This document shows, piece by piece, positions 6,965 to 15,307 of a stretch of 64,000 nucleotides of DNA. A program made the position numbers and the translations under genes. Position 1 is the stretch's first letter, and each line of letters begins with the position of its first letter. The stretch covers positions 62,001 through 126,000 of the forward strand of contig NZ_JACVPJ010000001.1 of NCBI RefSeq assembly GCF_018881975.1, written 5' to 3'. Below the pieces are notes generated by a model, which saw only the letters and a program-made list of their open reading frames with translations, did not search any database and was not told where the DNA came from. The stretch comes from Polynucleobacter sp. JS-Safj-400b-B2 (lineage in GTDB: Bacteria > Pseudomonadota > Gammaproteobacteria > Burkholderiales > Burkholderiaceae).

Positions 6965-8647
6965 TTACTGCGAGATATCTGGATGCTTAACAATGACCCT
7001 GCGTGAATCACGATCGACTTCCTGCATTGGGAAGCCCTGAGTCTTAAGCGTATCAAATTGCTCTGGAACCATGATGGCGTAGGCTGTTTGATCTTCTTGC
7101 CAGCGGGTAATAAAGGCGTCTAATGTCGACATCCAAAGTTCTGGCTCTTGATTAACCCCAAACTCAAGCTCATCGGGTGATTCAACCATGATCATCGTTC
7201 TGCCTAAATAGAAAGGCACGGTGTGATCTAAAAGACGTACTGAATAGAAGTTCACTTTTTCAGGAATGGAGGCTTTTACTCGCTCAACTAAATCGATGCC
7301 CGAGACAGCGCGACCCAAAGTCTCATGACCCGTTCCCGCGATGATGGCGCACAGAAAAAATCCACAAGCAAAACTCACAATACTTTGAGTGCCGTTACGT
7401 TTACTTTGCCATGCAGCATATGAGCTAAAACTCACTAGTGCAACTAATGCTGCAATAACCCAATAGGTGTATTGCGCATAAGCTTCAATTTCATCAGGCC
7501 TTGCTTGCTTGCCAATGGCATCCAAAAAGAAAAATCCAACGAGACCGAGAATTGCAAATCCAAAGGTCTGTAATTTCCATGGTAATGCCATGGTGTTGGT
7601 GTGACCAAGTAAGTGATCTAAACGATTGCCAATAATCAAAGCAAGTGCGGGAAAAACGGGGATGATGTAGCCGGGTAACTTAGAGCGTGAGACGCTAAAG
7701 AATGCAAAGATCACTAAAAACCAGCAGACCAATAACCAGCTTGCAGAGAACTCGCGGCGGCGCTCACCCCAGGCTTGTGCAAGTGACCCAGGAATTTGCA
7801 GAACCCAGGGAAGTAGGTCAATTAGCAGTAATGGCACGAAGTAATAGGCAGGACCCGTTCTACTATGTGCATCTTGTGTGAAGCGTTGCAGATGCTCATG
7901 AATAAAGAAGAATTCTAGAAATTCAGGATTGCGTTGCGCAACCAATATGAACCAAGGCGCAGTGATTGCCAAGAACAAGAGGCTGCCACTAAATAAGCGT
8001 AAGCGATCCCAGATTTTCCAGTCCCATGTACTGATGGAATAGGCAATAAAAACCATGGCAGGGATCGCTGCGCCAATGACGCCCTTGGACAAAGTAGCGA
8101 GCGCCATGAAAGCCCAGCAAGCCCACATCCAATTTCGACAACTCCCTTTGTTGTGAGAGGTTTGTGCAAGCAGCAGACTGCAAAGTGCAGCAACTAAAAA
8201 AGCAGATAGGCCCATGTCTAGTGAATTAAAGTGACCGCTGATGATCCACATTGGACTTGAGGCCAATACAACAGCTGCCAGCCATCCTGCTCTGGCGTTA
8301 TAAATTCGAGCGCCAGTAAATCCCACTAAAACAATTGTCAGGAAGCCAGTTAATGCGGCCCACAATCTTGCTTGCCAATCGCCAATACCAAATGCTTGAA
8401 ATGCAGCGGCAGTTGCCCAAGCTTGAAGAGGGGGTTTTTCAAAATACTTGTAGCCGTTGTAACGAGGTGTAATCCAATCACCAGTGACTAGCATTTCTCG
8501 GGCAATTTCTGCGTAGCGTCCTTCATCTGAAGGAATAAGGTGACGGTAATTAAGCGTGCCAAACCAGAGTAGGGCATAAATGATTACCAACAGCAAAATC
8601 TTGCCTGGATGCAGGGCTGAAGATTGCCGAATTTGGCCAAATTGCAT
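6965..8647 (-). CDS. arnT: lipid A 4-amino-4-deoxy-L-arabinose transferase ArnT
   Basis: A 560-residue GT83 (PMT-like) integral membrane enzyme that transfers Ara4N from undecaprenyl phosphate to lipid A phosphates on the periplasmic side, lowering the negative charge and polymyxin binding. It has a first membrane segment at about 16-34, then the periplasmic LIPSDEGRYAE loop with the catalytic Asp41-Glu42, about a dozen further hydrophobic segments and a soluble C-terminal part from about 440. The start codon overlaps the stop of the upstream Mth938-like gene (TAATG), implying translational coupling. This completes the Ara4N pathway. Confidence 0.92.
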   Translation of the reverse strand: MQFGQIRQSSALHPGKILLLVIIYALLWFGTLNYRHLIPSDEGRYAEIAREMLVTGDWITPRYNGYKYFEKPPLQAWATAAAFQAFGIGDWQARLWAALTGFLTIVLVGFTGARIYNARAGWLAAVVLASSPMWIISGHFNSLDMGLSAFLVAALCSLLLAQTSHNKGSCRNWMWACWAFMALATLSKGVIGAAIPAMVFIAYSISTWDWKIWDRLRLFSGSLLFLAITAPWFILVAQRNPEFLEFFFIHEHLQRFTQDAHSRTGPAYYFVPLLLIDLLPWVLQIPGSLAQAWGERRREFSASWLLVCWFLVIFAFFSVSRSKLPGYIIPVFPALALIIGNRLDHLLGHTNTMALPWKLQTFGFAILGLVGFFFLDAIGKQARPDEIEAYAQYTYWVIAALVALVSFSSYAAWQSKRNGTQSIVSFACGFFLCAIIAGTGHETLGRAVSGIDLVERVKASIPEKVNFYSVRLLDHTVPFYLGRTMIMVESPDELEFGVNQEPELWMSTLDAFITRWQEDQTAYAIMVPEQFDTLKTQGFPMQEVDRDSRRVIVKHPDISQ

Positions 8648-9024
8648 TAAGTGGGTTCCACTATCAGGGCAAGCACGACCTGACGACCCTCGCCGACTAG
8701 GATGTTGTAAGTTCGGCAGGCAGCCTGGGAATCCATGATTTCAAAGCCAATTTTGGCCTCAATCAAGGATTTAAGCAGTTCTGGCTTAGGAAAGCGCTGG
8801 CGGATTCCGGTCCCAACAAGGACTAATTCTGGTTTTAAATCAACCATTTGGGCGAAATGACTAGCCTCTAGGCTGTCAAAAGTCTGGGCGGACCAATCAG
8901 TGATGGCGCCATCCGAACTTAGTAGGACTGCATGGGCGTAGGGGATCTTATTGATCTCTACGTAGCCATCGCCGTAGCCGGTGATCGTATTCGCTCCGGA
9001 ATGGGGGTCAGATTGAAGCTTCAA
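8647..9024 (-). CDS. Mth938-like (DUF498) domain protein
   Basis: A 125-residue protein of the Mth938/Xcc1710-like family (DUF498), related to the mitochondrial complex I assembly factor NDUFAF3; its bacterial role is unknown. Family marks are the central VLVGTGIRQRFP and the C-terminal AACRTYNILVGEGR. It starts with TTG at 9022-9024: an in-frame stop lies five codons upstream and no ATG is available, and AGAGAG precedes it. It is the first gene of the arn run and its stop overlaps the arnT start. A role in Ara4N synthesis is not known and should not be assumed. Confidence 0.85.
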   Translation of the reverse strand: MKLQSDPHSGANTITGYGDGYVEINKIPYAHAVLLSSDGAITDWSAQTFDSLEASHFAQMVDLKPELVLVGTGIRQRFPKPELLKSLIEAKIGFEIMDSQAACRTYNILVGEGRQVVLALIVEPT

Positions 9025-9050
9025 GTGGACTCTCTGTCATAATTATGTGG

Positions 9051-9056
9051 ATTATA
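9051..9056 (-). promoter_or_regulatory. -10 box for the Mth938-like/arn operon
   Basis: TATAAT on the minus strand, 27 bases before the TTG start at 9024, within the 79-base divergent gap shared with alaA. A possible TTGAAA -35 (9077-9082) is at a long 20-base spacing, so only the -10 is persuasive. Confidence 0.4.
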
Positions 9057-9103
9057 GCTAGCTGTTTTTTCTCATATTTCAAGAACTTACCCTTAAATTT
9101 ATT

Positions 9104-10360
9104 GTGAAGCCAATCCGAAAGTCCCAAAAGCTCGATAACGTCTGTTATGACATACGTGGGCCGGTGCTCGAGCTTGCTCAGCGCATGGAGGAAGAAGGCC
9201 ACAAAATCATCAAGTTAAACATCGGAAACGTGGGGGTTTTCGGTTTTGATCCGCCTGAAGAGATTCAGTTGGATATGATTCGCAATTTAAGCAATGCCTC
9301 AGCCTATTCTGATTCCAAAGGAATTTTTGCCGCTCGCAAAGCCATCATGCAGTATTGCCAAGAAAAAGGCATTCAAGGCGTGACCTTGGATGATGTCTAT
9401 ACCGGCAATGGTGTTTCTGAGCTCATTGTTCTCTCAATGAACGCTCTCTTAAATGATGGTGATGAAGTTTTAGTTCCAACACCAGACTACCCTTTATGGA
9501 CAGCCGCAGTTAGTTTATCTAGCGGTACACCTGTTCACTATCTTTGTGATGAATCCAAAGAGTGGGCGCCAGACTTAAATGATCTCCGTAAAAAAATTAC
9601 ACCGCGTACTAAAGCGATTGTCGTGATTAACCCAAACAATCCGACCGGCGCAATCTACTCAAAAGAAGTCTTGTTGGAGATGATTCAGATTGCGCGCGAG
9701 CATGGTTTGATTTTGTTTGCTGACGAGATTTACGACAAGATGTTGTATGACGGTGAAAAGCATCTCTCATTAGCTTCTTTATCGACTGATGTGGTTACCA
9801 TCACTTTTAACGGTTTATCTAAGAATTACCGTTCCTGCGGCTACCGCGCTGGCTGGATGGTGGTTTCAGGCGATAAAGAAATGGTCCGCGACTATATCGA
9901 AGGCCTCAATATGTTGGCCTCAATGCGCTTATGTGCAAACGTGCCAGGTCAGTATGCGATTCAAACAGCATTGGGTGGATACCAAAGTATCAATGATTTA
10001 GTGAGTGAGGGCGGTCGTCTTGCAAAGCAGCGTGATCTGGCTTGGAAACTCATTACGGATATTCCGGGCGTCACTTGTGTCAAACCAAAATCAGCTTTGT
10101 ATTTATTTCCAAGGCTAGATCCCGAGATCTATCCTATTGAAGATGATCAACAGTTTGTTGCCGATCTCTTGAAGGAAGAAAAAGTATTGTTAGTGCAGGG
10201 CTCTGGTTTTAACTGGGGCAAGCCTGATCACTTCCGTGTAGTGTTCTTGCCTCACGAAGATGTGCTTAAGGAAGCTATCAGCCGCCTTGCCCGTTTTCTG
10301 GAGCGTTATCGTAATAAACACAGCCGCAAGGCTTCTTCAGCAGCAGCAAAGGCATCATGA
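9104..10360 (+). CDS. alaA: alanine transaminase AlaA-like, class I PLP aminotransferase
   Basis: A 418-residue fold-type I aminotransferase that makes alanine from pyruvate and glutamate in the cytoplasm. The sequence follows E. coli AlaA closely: the start (KPIRKSQKLDNVCYDIRGP), INPNNPTGA, FADEIYD, and the PLP lysine in FNGLSKNYRS. The GTG start at 9104 matches the family N-terminus. One oddity is the substrate-loop segment NIGNVGVFGF, where E. coli has NIGNPAPFGF. The stop overlaps the start of hom (ATGA), so alaA-hom-thrC appear to form one operon. Confidence 0.9.
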   Translation: MKPIRKSQKLDNVCYDIRGPVLELAQRMEEEGHKIIKLNIGNVGVFGFDPPEEIQLDMIRNLSNASAYSDSKGIFAARKAIMQYCQEKGIQGVTLDDVYTGNGVSELIVLSMNALLNDGDEVLVPTPDYPLWTAAVSLSSGTPVHYLCDESKEWAPDLNDLRKKITPRTKAIVVINPNNPTGAIYSKEVLLEMIQIAREHGLILFADEIYDKMLYDGEKHLSLASLSTDVVTITFNGLSKNYRSCGYRAGWMVVSGDKEMVRDYIEGLNMLASMRLCANVPGQYAIQTALGGYQSINDLVSEGGRLAKQRDLAWKLITDIPGVTCVKPKSALYLFPRLDPEIYPIEDDQQFVADLLKEEKVLLVQGSGFNWGKPDHFRVVFLPHEDVLKEAISRLARFLERYRNKHSRKASSAAAKAS

Positions 10361-11667
10361 AACCGATTCAAGTAGGTCTATTAGGTATTGGCACCGTTGG
10401 TGGTGGCGTATTCACTGTTCTCGAGCGAAATCAAGATGAGATTACCCGTCGTGCTGGGCGAGGCATTCGCATTAATACAGTTGCTGATTTAAATGTAGAG
10501 CGCGCTAAAGAGTTGGTTAAAGATCGCGCACAAGTAGTCAATGATGCTCGCGCAGTGATCAATAACCCAGAGATCGATATCGTTGTTGAGTTGATTGGAG
10601 GTTATGGCATTGCTAAAGAATTAGTCCTTGAAGCTATTGCTGCTGGCAAGCACGTGGTCACAGCAAATAAGGCGTTGATCGCCGTTCATGGCAATGAGAT
10701 ATTTAAAGCAGCACATGCTAAAGGCGTGATGGTTGCGTTTGAGGCCGCTGTTGCGGGTGGCATTCCAATCATTAAAGCCTTGCGTGAAGGTTTAACTGCA
10801 AACCGCATTGAATGGATTGCCGGCATTATTAACGGTACAACCAATTTCATCTTGTCAGAGATGCGCGATAAAGGTTTGGATTTCGGAACTGTGCTTAAAG
10901 AAGCACAACGTTTGGGTTATGCGGAAGCAGATCCAACTTTTGATATCGAAGGTGTTGATGCTGCACATAAAGCCACCATCATGAGTGCGATTGCATTTGG
11001 TATTCCAATGCAGTTTGAAAAAGCACATATTGAAGGTATTACTAAATTAGATGCGATTGATATTAAATATGCCGAGCAATTGGGTTATCGCATTAAGCTG
11101 CTTGGTATCGCAAAGAAAACTTCATCAGGCGTTGAATTGCGCGTGCACCCAACCTTAATTCCTTCCAAGCGTTTGATTGCTAACGTTGAAGGTGCCATGA
11201 ATGCGGTTCAAGTATTTGGTGATGCTGTAGGTACTACTTTGTATTACGGCAAAGGTGCTGGCTCTGAGCCAACCGCTTCAGCAGTGATTGCTGACTTGGT
11301 GGATATCACTCGCTTACTAAGTGCTGATGCTGAGCATCGCGTACCTTACTTGGCCTTCCAGCCTGATGCTGTGCATGACACACCAGTATTACCAATTGGT
11401 GAGATCACTACCAGCTATTACTTGCGTTTGCGCGTAGCTGATCAGGCCGGTGTATTGGCTGACATCACGAGGATTTTGGCATCCCATAGTGTTTCTATTG
11501 ATGCGCTCTTGCAAAAAGAAGCTGATGAAGGTGAAAGTCAAACCGATTTAGTCGCCTTAACTCATGAGACTAAAGAAAAGAACATGCTTGCCGCAATCAA
11601 AGAGATTCAGGCTCTCAAAACCGTTGCTGGCGAAGTCGTGAAAATCCGTTTAGAAAATCTGTCTTAA
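10357..11667 (+). CDS. hom: homoserine dehydrogenase
   Basis: A 436-residue NAD(P)-dependent enzyme that reduces aspartate semialdehyde to homoserine, the branch point to threonine and methionine. It shows the nucleotide-binding GIGTVGGGV (10-18), a catalytic domain with NGTTNFIL and GYAEADPTFDIEGVDAAHK, and a C-terminal ACT domain (from about 350) expected to mediate threonine feedback inhibition. Unlike E. coli ThrA it is not fused to aspartokinase. It overlaps alaA by four bases and is followed by thrC after 19 bases. Confidence 0.95.
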   Translation: MKPIQVGLLGIGTVGGGVFTVLERNQDEITRRAGRGIRINTVADLNVERAKELVKDRAQVVNDARAVINNPEIDIVVELIGGYGIAKELVLEAIAAGKHVVTANKALIAVHGNEIFKAAHAKGVMVAFEAAVAGGIPIIKALREGLTANRIEWIAGIINGTTNFILSEMRDKGLDFGTVLKEAQRLGYAEADPTFDIEGVDAAHKATIMSAIAFGIPMQFEKAHIEGITKLDAIDIKYAEQLGYRIKLLGIAKKTSSGVELRVHPTLIPSKRLIANVEGAMNAVQVFGDAVGTTLYYGKGAGSEPTASAVIADLVDITRLLSADAEHRVPYLAFQPDAVHDTPVLPIGEITTSYYLRLRVADQAGVLADITRILASHSVSIDALLQKEADEGESQTDLVALTHETKEKNMLAAIKEIQALKTVAGEVVKIRLENLS

Positions 11668-11686
11668 GTAAAAATTAGCAAAATAC

Positions 11687-13129
11687 ATGCGTTACCAATC
11701 TACTCGTGGCAATAGTCCGCAACAATCCTTCTTAGAAATTTTGCTAGGCGGATTGGCGCCTGATGGTGGTTTATATTTGCCTACTCAGTACCCAAAAGTC
11801 ACTGCGGCACAATTAGATTCTTGGCGTGGCTTGTCATATGCTGATCTTGCTTATGAAGTATTAAGTCTGTATTGCGACGATATTCCTGAGGCAGATTTGC
11901 GTGCACTCTTGCGCAAAACCTATACAGAGCAGGTTTACTGCAATGGTCGTGCACAAGATAATGCTAAAGACATCACGCCTTTACATTGGTTGGGTGAGGA
12001 ACATGGAGCGCGAATTGGTCTCTTGAGCCTTTCAAATGGACCAACGTTAGCCTTCAAAGATATGGCTATGCAATTGCTTGGCAATCTTTTTGAGTATGCT
12101 TTAAAGAAAAAAGGTCAGCATCTCAATATTTTGGGCGCCACATCTGGCGATACTGGTAGCGCTGCTGAATACGCTATGCGCGGCAAAGAAGGTGTGAAGG
12201 TGTTTATGCTTTCGCCACGCGGCAAGATGAGCGCTTTCCAGTCAGCGCAAATGTATTCATTACAAGATCCCAATATTTTTAACTTAGCAGTAGCTGGTGT
12301 CTTCGATGACTGCCAAGATATTGTTAAAGCAGTAAGCAATGATCACGCCTTCAAAGCGAAGAGCCAAATTGGCACAGTGAACTCGATTAACTGGGGTCGT
12401 GTAGTTGCTCAAGTGGTGTATTACTTCCAAGGTTATCTATTAGCCACTAAATCTAGTTCCGAAAGAGTCTCATTTACCGTACCTTCTGGTAACTTTGGCA
12501 ACATCTGCGCAGGTCACGTTGCCCGTATGATGGGTCTTCCTATCGAGCATTTGATTGCTGCTACAAACGAGAATGATGTGCTTGATGAGTTTTTCCGCAC
12601 TGGCGTCTATCGTGCGCGTAAGTCTGCTGAGACACTACATACGTCCAGTCCATCTATGGATATTTCTAAAGCAAGTAACTTTGAGCGTTTTGTATTTGAC
12701 TTTATGGGCAAAGATGGCAAAGCTACTGCAGCCATGTTCAAGCAGGTTGATGAAGTTGGTGGTTTTGATATCTCAAAAGACACAGTCTTTAAAGAGCTTG
12801 GCAAATATGGCTTTCAGTCTGGTCGCAGCACGCATGAGAATCGCCTAGAAACTATTCGCGACATTGATAAACGCTACGGCGTCATGATTGATACGCATAC
12901 TGCTGATGGCATTAAGGTAGCTCGTGATCATCTACAGGCCGGCATTCCAATGATCGTGCTCGAGACAGCGCTCCCAATTAAGTTTGAAGAAACTATCGAA
13001 GTTGCTTTAGGTCGTCCTGCGGAATGTCCGCCAGCTTTCAAAGACATTAAGTCCAAGCCGCAGCGCGTAGAGAATATCGATGCAGATGTAAATCAAGTAA
13101 AAGATTTCATCACAACGCATCTCAATTAA
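11687..13129 (+). CDS. thrC: threonine synthase
   Basis: A 480-residue PLP enzyme (fold type II) that converts O-phosphohomoserine to threonine. The PLP lysine is Lys124 in TLAFKDMAM, and the phosphate-binding loop SGNFGN is visible in the middle of the protein. The long form (about 480 residues) is the class I threonine synthase typical of proteobacteria and yeast. It follows hom directly, a standard pairing, and moeA starts 25 bases after its stop. Confidence 0.95.
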   Translation: MRYQSTRGNSPQQSFLEILLGGLAPDGGLYLPTQYPKVTAAQLDSWRGLSYADLAYEVLSLYCDDIPEADLRALLRKTYTEQVYCNGRAQDNAKDITPLHWLGEEHGARIGLLSLSNGPTLAFKDMAMQLLGNLFEYALKKKGQHLNILGATSGDTGSAAEYAMRGKEGVKVFMLSPRGKMSAFQSAQMYSLQDPNIFNLAVAGVFDDCQDIVKAVSNDHAFKAKSQIGTVNSINWGRVVAQVVYYFQGYLLATKSSSERVSFTVPSGNFGNICAGHVARMMGLPIEHLIAATNENDVLDEFFRTGVYRARKSAETLHTSSPSMDISKASNFERFVFDFMGKDGKATAAMFKQVDEVGGFDISKDTVFKELGKYGFQSGRSTHENRLETIRDIDKRYGVMIDTHTADGIKVARDHLQAGIPMIVLETALPIKFEETIEVALGRPAECPPAFKDIKSKPQRVENIDADVNQVKDFITTHLN

Positions 13130-13154
13130 TACTAATCAAGCAATACAAACCGCT

Positions 13155-14393
13155 ATGACAAAGCCACCGATGTTGACTGCGCAGCAGGCTTTAGATCATT
13201 TGCTTTCTCATGCTCAAGTGGTTTCTGAGAGTGAGAAGGTTGCTATGCAAGCCGCCTTAGGTCGCGTGCTCTCTGAAAACGTGAGTAGCTTAGTTGACGT
13301 GCCGCCATTGGATAACACCTCGATGGATGGTTATGCCGTGCGCACTGCGGATACTCAAACTGCTGGAAGCATTCTTAAGATTGCTCAACGTATTCCAGCT
13401 GGATCCATGGGTGTGCAATTGGAGCCTGGTACTGTTGCCAGAATTTTTACTGGCGCTCCCGTTCCTCCTGGTGCTGATGCAGTGGTGATGCAAGAGGATT
13501 GCTTGACAGAGGGTCAAGCTGATCAAGTTACTATAAACATTGCTCCTATAGAAGGTCAGTGGATTCGTCGCAGAGGCGAGGATTTAACTGCTGGCAAAAC
13601 TTGTTTGACCGCTGGTACATTCTTGCGCCCCCAAGAGTTGGGTGTTGCCGCTTCTGCCGGATTGACCCATTTAAATGTTAAGCGTCGGGTAAGGGTGGCA
13701 GCATTTTTTACTGGCGATGAGTTGGCACTTCCAGGTGAACCCTTAAAACCTGGAGGCATATATAACTCCAATCGCGATACTTTATTGGCCTGTCTCAAGT
13801 CTTTAGGTTGTGACGCAACTGATTTAGGTATTGTTCCAGATCGCTTAGACGCAACCCGTACAGCATTACGTAAAGCTAGTAAAGATCATGATTTGATCAT
13901 CACTTCCGGTGGTGTTTCAGTTGGTGAAGAGGATCATATTAAGCCGGCAGTTACTGCTGAGGGTAGATTGGATCTATGGCAGATTGCCATTAAGCCTGGT
14001 AAGCCGCTGGCCTTTGGTGCGGTTCGCAAATCAGATGAACCCAAAGATGGCGAGGCTTGGTTTATTGGTTTGCCCGGCAATCCTGTATCCAGTTTTGTAA
14101 CCTTCCTATTATTCGTGCGTCCTTTTATTTTGAAGCTGCAAGGGCGTGAAGCCAAGCTTCCGCAATCCTATTTCATACGCGCTGATTTTGATTGGTTAAA
14201 AGCCGATCGCCGCAATGAGTTTTTACGTGTCAAGATGAATCATCGGGGCGGCTTAGATTTATTCCCTAATCAAAGCTCTGGTGTCCTCACAAGCGTCTCT
14301 TGGGGTGATGGTTTAGTAGATTGCCCACCAAACCAGCCAATTAAAACTGGCGATCTAGTGAAGTACATCCCTTTTGATGCACTTCTTAAATAA
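13155..14393 (+). CDS. moeA: molybdopterin molybdotransferase MoeA
   Basis: A 412-residue enzyme that inserts molybdate into adenylated molybdopterin. The order is MoeA N-terminal domains I/II (DVPPLDNTSMDGYA at about 47-60, where the Asp after SM is a conserved catalytic residue), the MoCF-binding domain with the ITSGGVSVGEEDH motif (about 250-262), and a C-terminal domain IV (from about 330). LPGNPVSS is also typical. It is followed by moaD and moaE, which make molybdopterin, so the three act in successive steps of cofactor synthesis. Confidence 0.95.
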   Translation: MTKPPMLTAQQALDHLLSHAQVVSESEKVAMQAALGRVLSENVSSLVDVPPLDNTSMDGYAVRTADTQTAGSILKIAQRIPAGSMGVQLEPGTVARIFTGAPVPPGADAVVMQEDCLTEGQADQVTINIAPIEGQWIRRRGEDLTAGKTCLTAGTFLRPQELGVAASAGLTHLNVKRRVRVAAFFTGDELALPGEPLKPGGIYNSNRDTLLACLKSLGCDATDLGIVPDRLDATRTALRKASKDHDLIITSGGVSVGEEDHIKPAVTAEGRLDLWQIAIKPGKPLAFGAVRKSDEPKDGEAWFIGLPGNPVSSFVTFLLFVRPFILKLQGREAKLPQSYFIRADFDWLKADRRNEFLRVKMNHRGGLDLFPNQSSGVLTSVSWGDGLVDCPPNQPIKTGDLVKYIPFDALLK

Positions 14394-14410
14394 TCGGTTT
14401 ACGATTACTC

Positions 14411-14668
14411 ATGAAACTCGAATTACGATTCTTTGCCTCCTTGCGTGAGGCCCTCGGTGTCTCGCAAGAGACCATCACCATTCCTGCATCAGTCAAAACC
14501 ATTGCCGATCTTAGGTCGTATCTTATCGAGCGTGGTAACCCTTGGGCTGAGGTCTTGGCTGAAGGCAGGGTATTGCGCTGCGCATTGCAGCAGCATATGG
14601 TTGATGCAAGCACTCCATTGCAAGATGGTGCTGAAGTGGCTTTCTTTCCTCCGGTAACTGGGGGCTAA
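14411..14668 (+). CDS. moaD: molybdopterin synthase small subunit MoaD
   Basis: An 85-residue ubiquitin-fold sulfur carrier. It ends in the required Gly-Gly (PPVTGG, 80-85), which is thiocarboxylated and inserted into the MoaE active site to supply dithiolene sulfur. The start at 14411 is 17 bases after the moeA stop, and the stop is followed one base later by the GTG start of moaE, so the two synthase subunits are translated together. Confidence 0.95.
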   Translation: MKLELRFFASLREALGVSQETITIPASVKTIADLRSYLIERGNPWAEVLAEGRVLRCALQQHMVDASTPLQDGAEVAFFPPVTGG

Positions 14669-14669
14669 A

Positions 14670-15125
14670 GTGGCGATCAAAATTCAAGAAGGTGATTTTG
14701 ATATTAGTGCAGAAATAGCGCTATTGCGCAAAGGTGATCCACGTGTTGGCGCGGTGGTTACTTTCTTGGGTACCGTGCGAGATATGAATGATGGTAGCCA
14801 GGTAAAAGGCATGACGCTTGAGCACTACCCTGGAATGACTGAGAAGGCACTCCAAGAAATCCTGAATCAAGCTAAGTCCCACTGGGATCTTTATCAAACT
14901 CTAGTAATTCATCGTGTTGGGCCTTTGTTGCCCGAAGATCAAATTGTGCTGGTAGCGGTCACTAGTGCACATAGAGGTGAAGCTTTTGCTGCTTGCGAGT
15001 TTATTATGGATTACCTTAAAACAGCAGCACCATTCTGGAAAAAAGAAGACACCCCTGATGGTGCTCGCTGGGTTGATGCCCGTGTAACCGATGAAGCCGC
15101 AATGGCTCGTTGGAAGTCGGACTAA
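14670..15125 (+). CDS. moaE: molybdopterin synthase catalytic subunit MoaE
   Basis: A 151-residue subunit that joins with MoaD to convert precursor Z (cPMP) into molybdopterin. The lysines needed for catalysis are in DYLKTAAPFWKKED (about 113-126), and FLGTVRD near residue 32 is a family mark. A GTG start at 14670 sits one base after the moaD stop. No molybdoenzyme lies in the window, so the cofactor client is elsewhere. Confidence 0.94.
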   Translation: MAIKIQEGDFDISAEIALLRKGDPRVGAVVTFLGTVRDMNDGSQVKGMTLEHYPGMTEKALQEILNQAKSHWDLYQTLVIHRVGPLLPEDQIVLVAVTSAHRGEAFAACEFIMDYLKTAAPFWKKEDTPDGARWVDARVTDEAAMARWKSD

Positions 15126-15170
15126 TTTCTTTTTCTTTGCCGGATTGGTTCCTTATTTAAGGTTTTTATT

Positions 15171-15208
15171 GGTGCATCAAGGTGCATCAAAATAGGTTTT
15201 TCTGCACC
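15171..15208 (+). repeat. tandem repeat with inverted partner upstream of the OFA carrier
   Basis: GGTGCATCAA occurs twice back to back (15171-15180, 15181-15190), and an inverted TGCACC follows at 15203-15208. The cluster lies 100-137 bases upstream of the MFS start at 15308 and looks like an operator for a dimeric regulator. No regulator gene is adjacent. Confidence 0.4.
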
Positions 15209-15307
15209 ATCCAAGGGAATTCCTTAGTAATTACCCGCAAATTTAGATCAAAATGCAGGTACAAAAGTATTTAGAAATTTTGATTAAACAATAAACGGGA
15301 GATTCAT

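Noticed and set aside
9008-9202. 64-codon minus-strand frame overlapping the alaA start
   Set aside because: It lies antisense to the alaA N-terminus and across the divergent promoter gap, with no family likeness.
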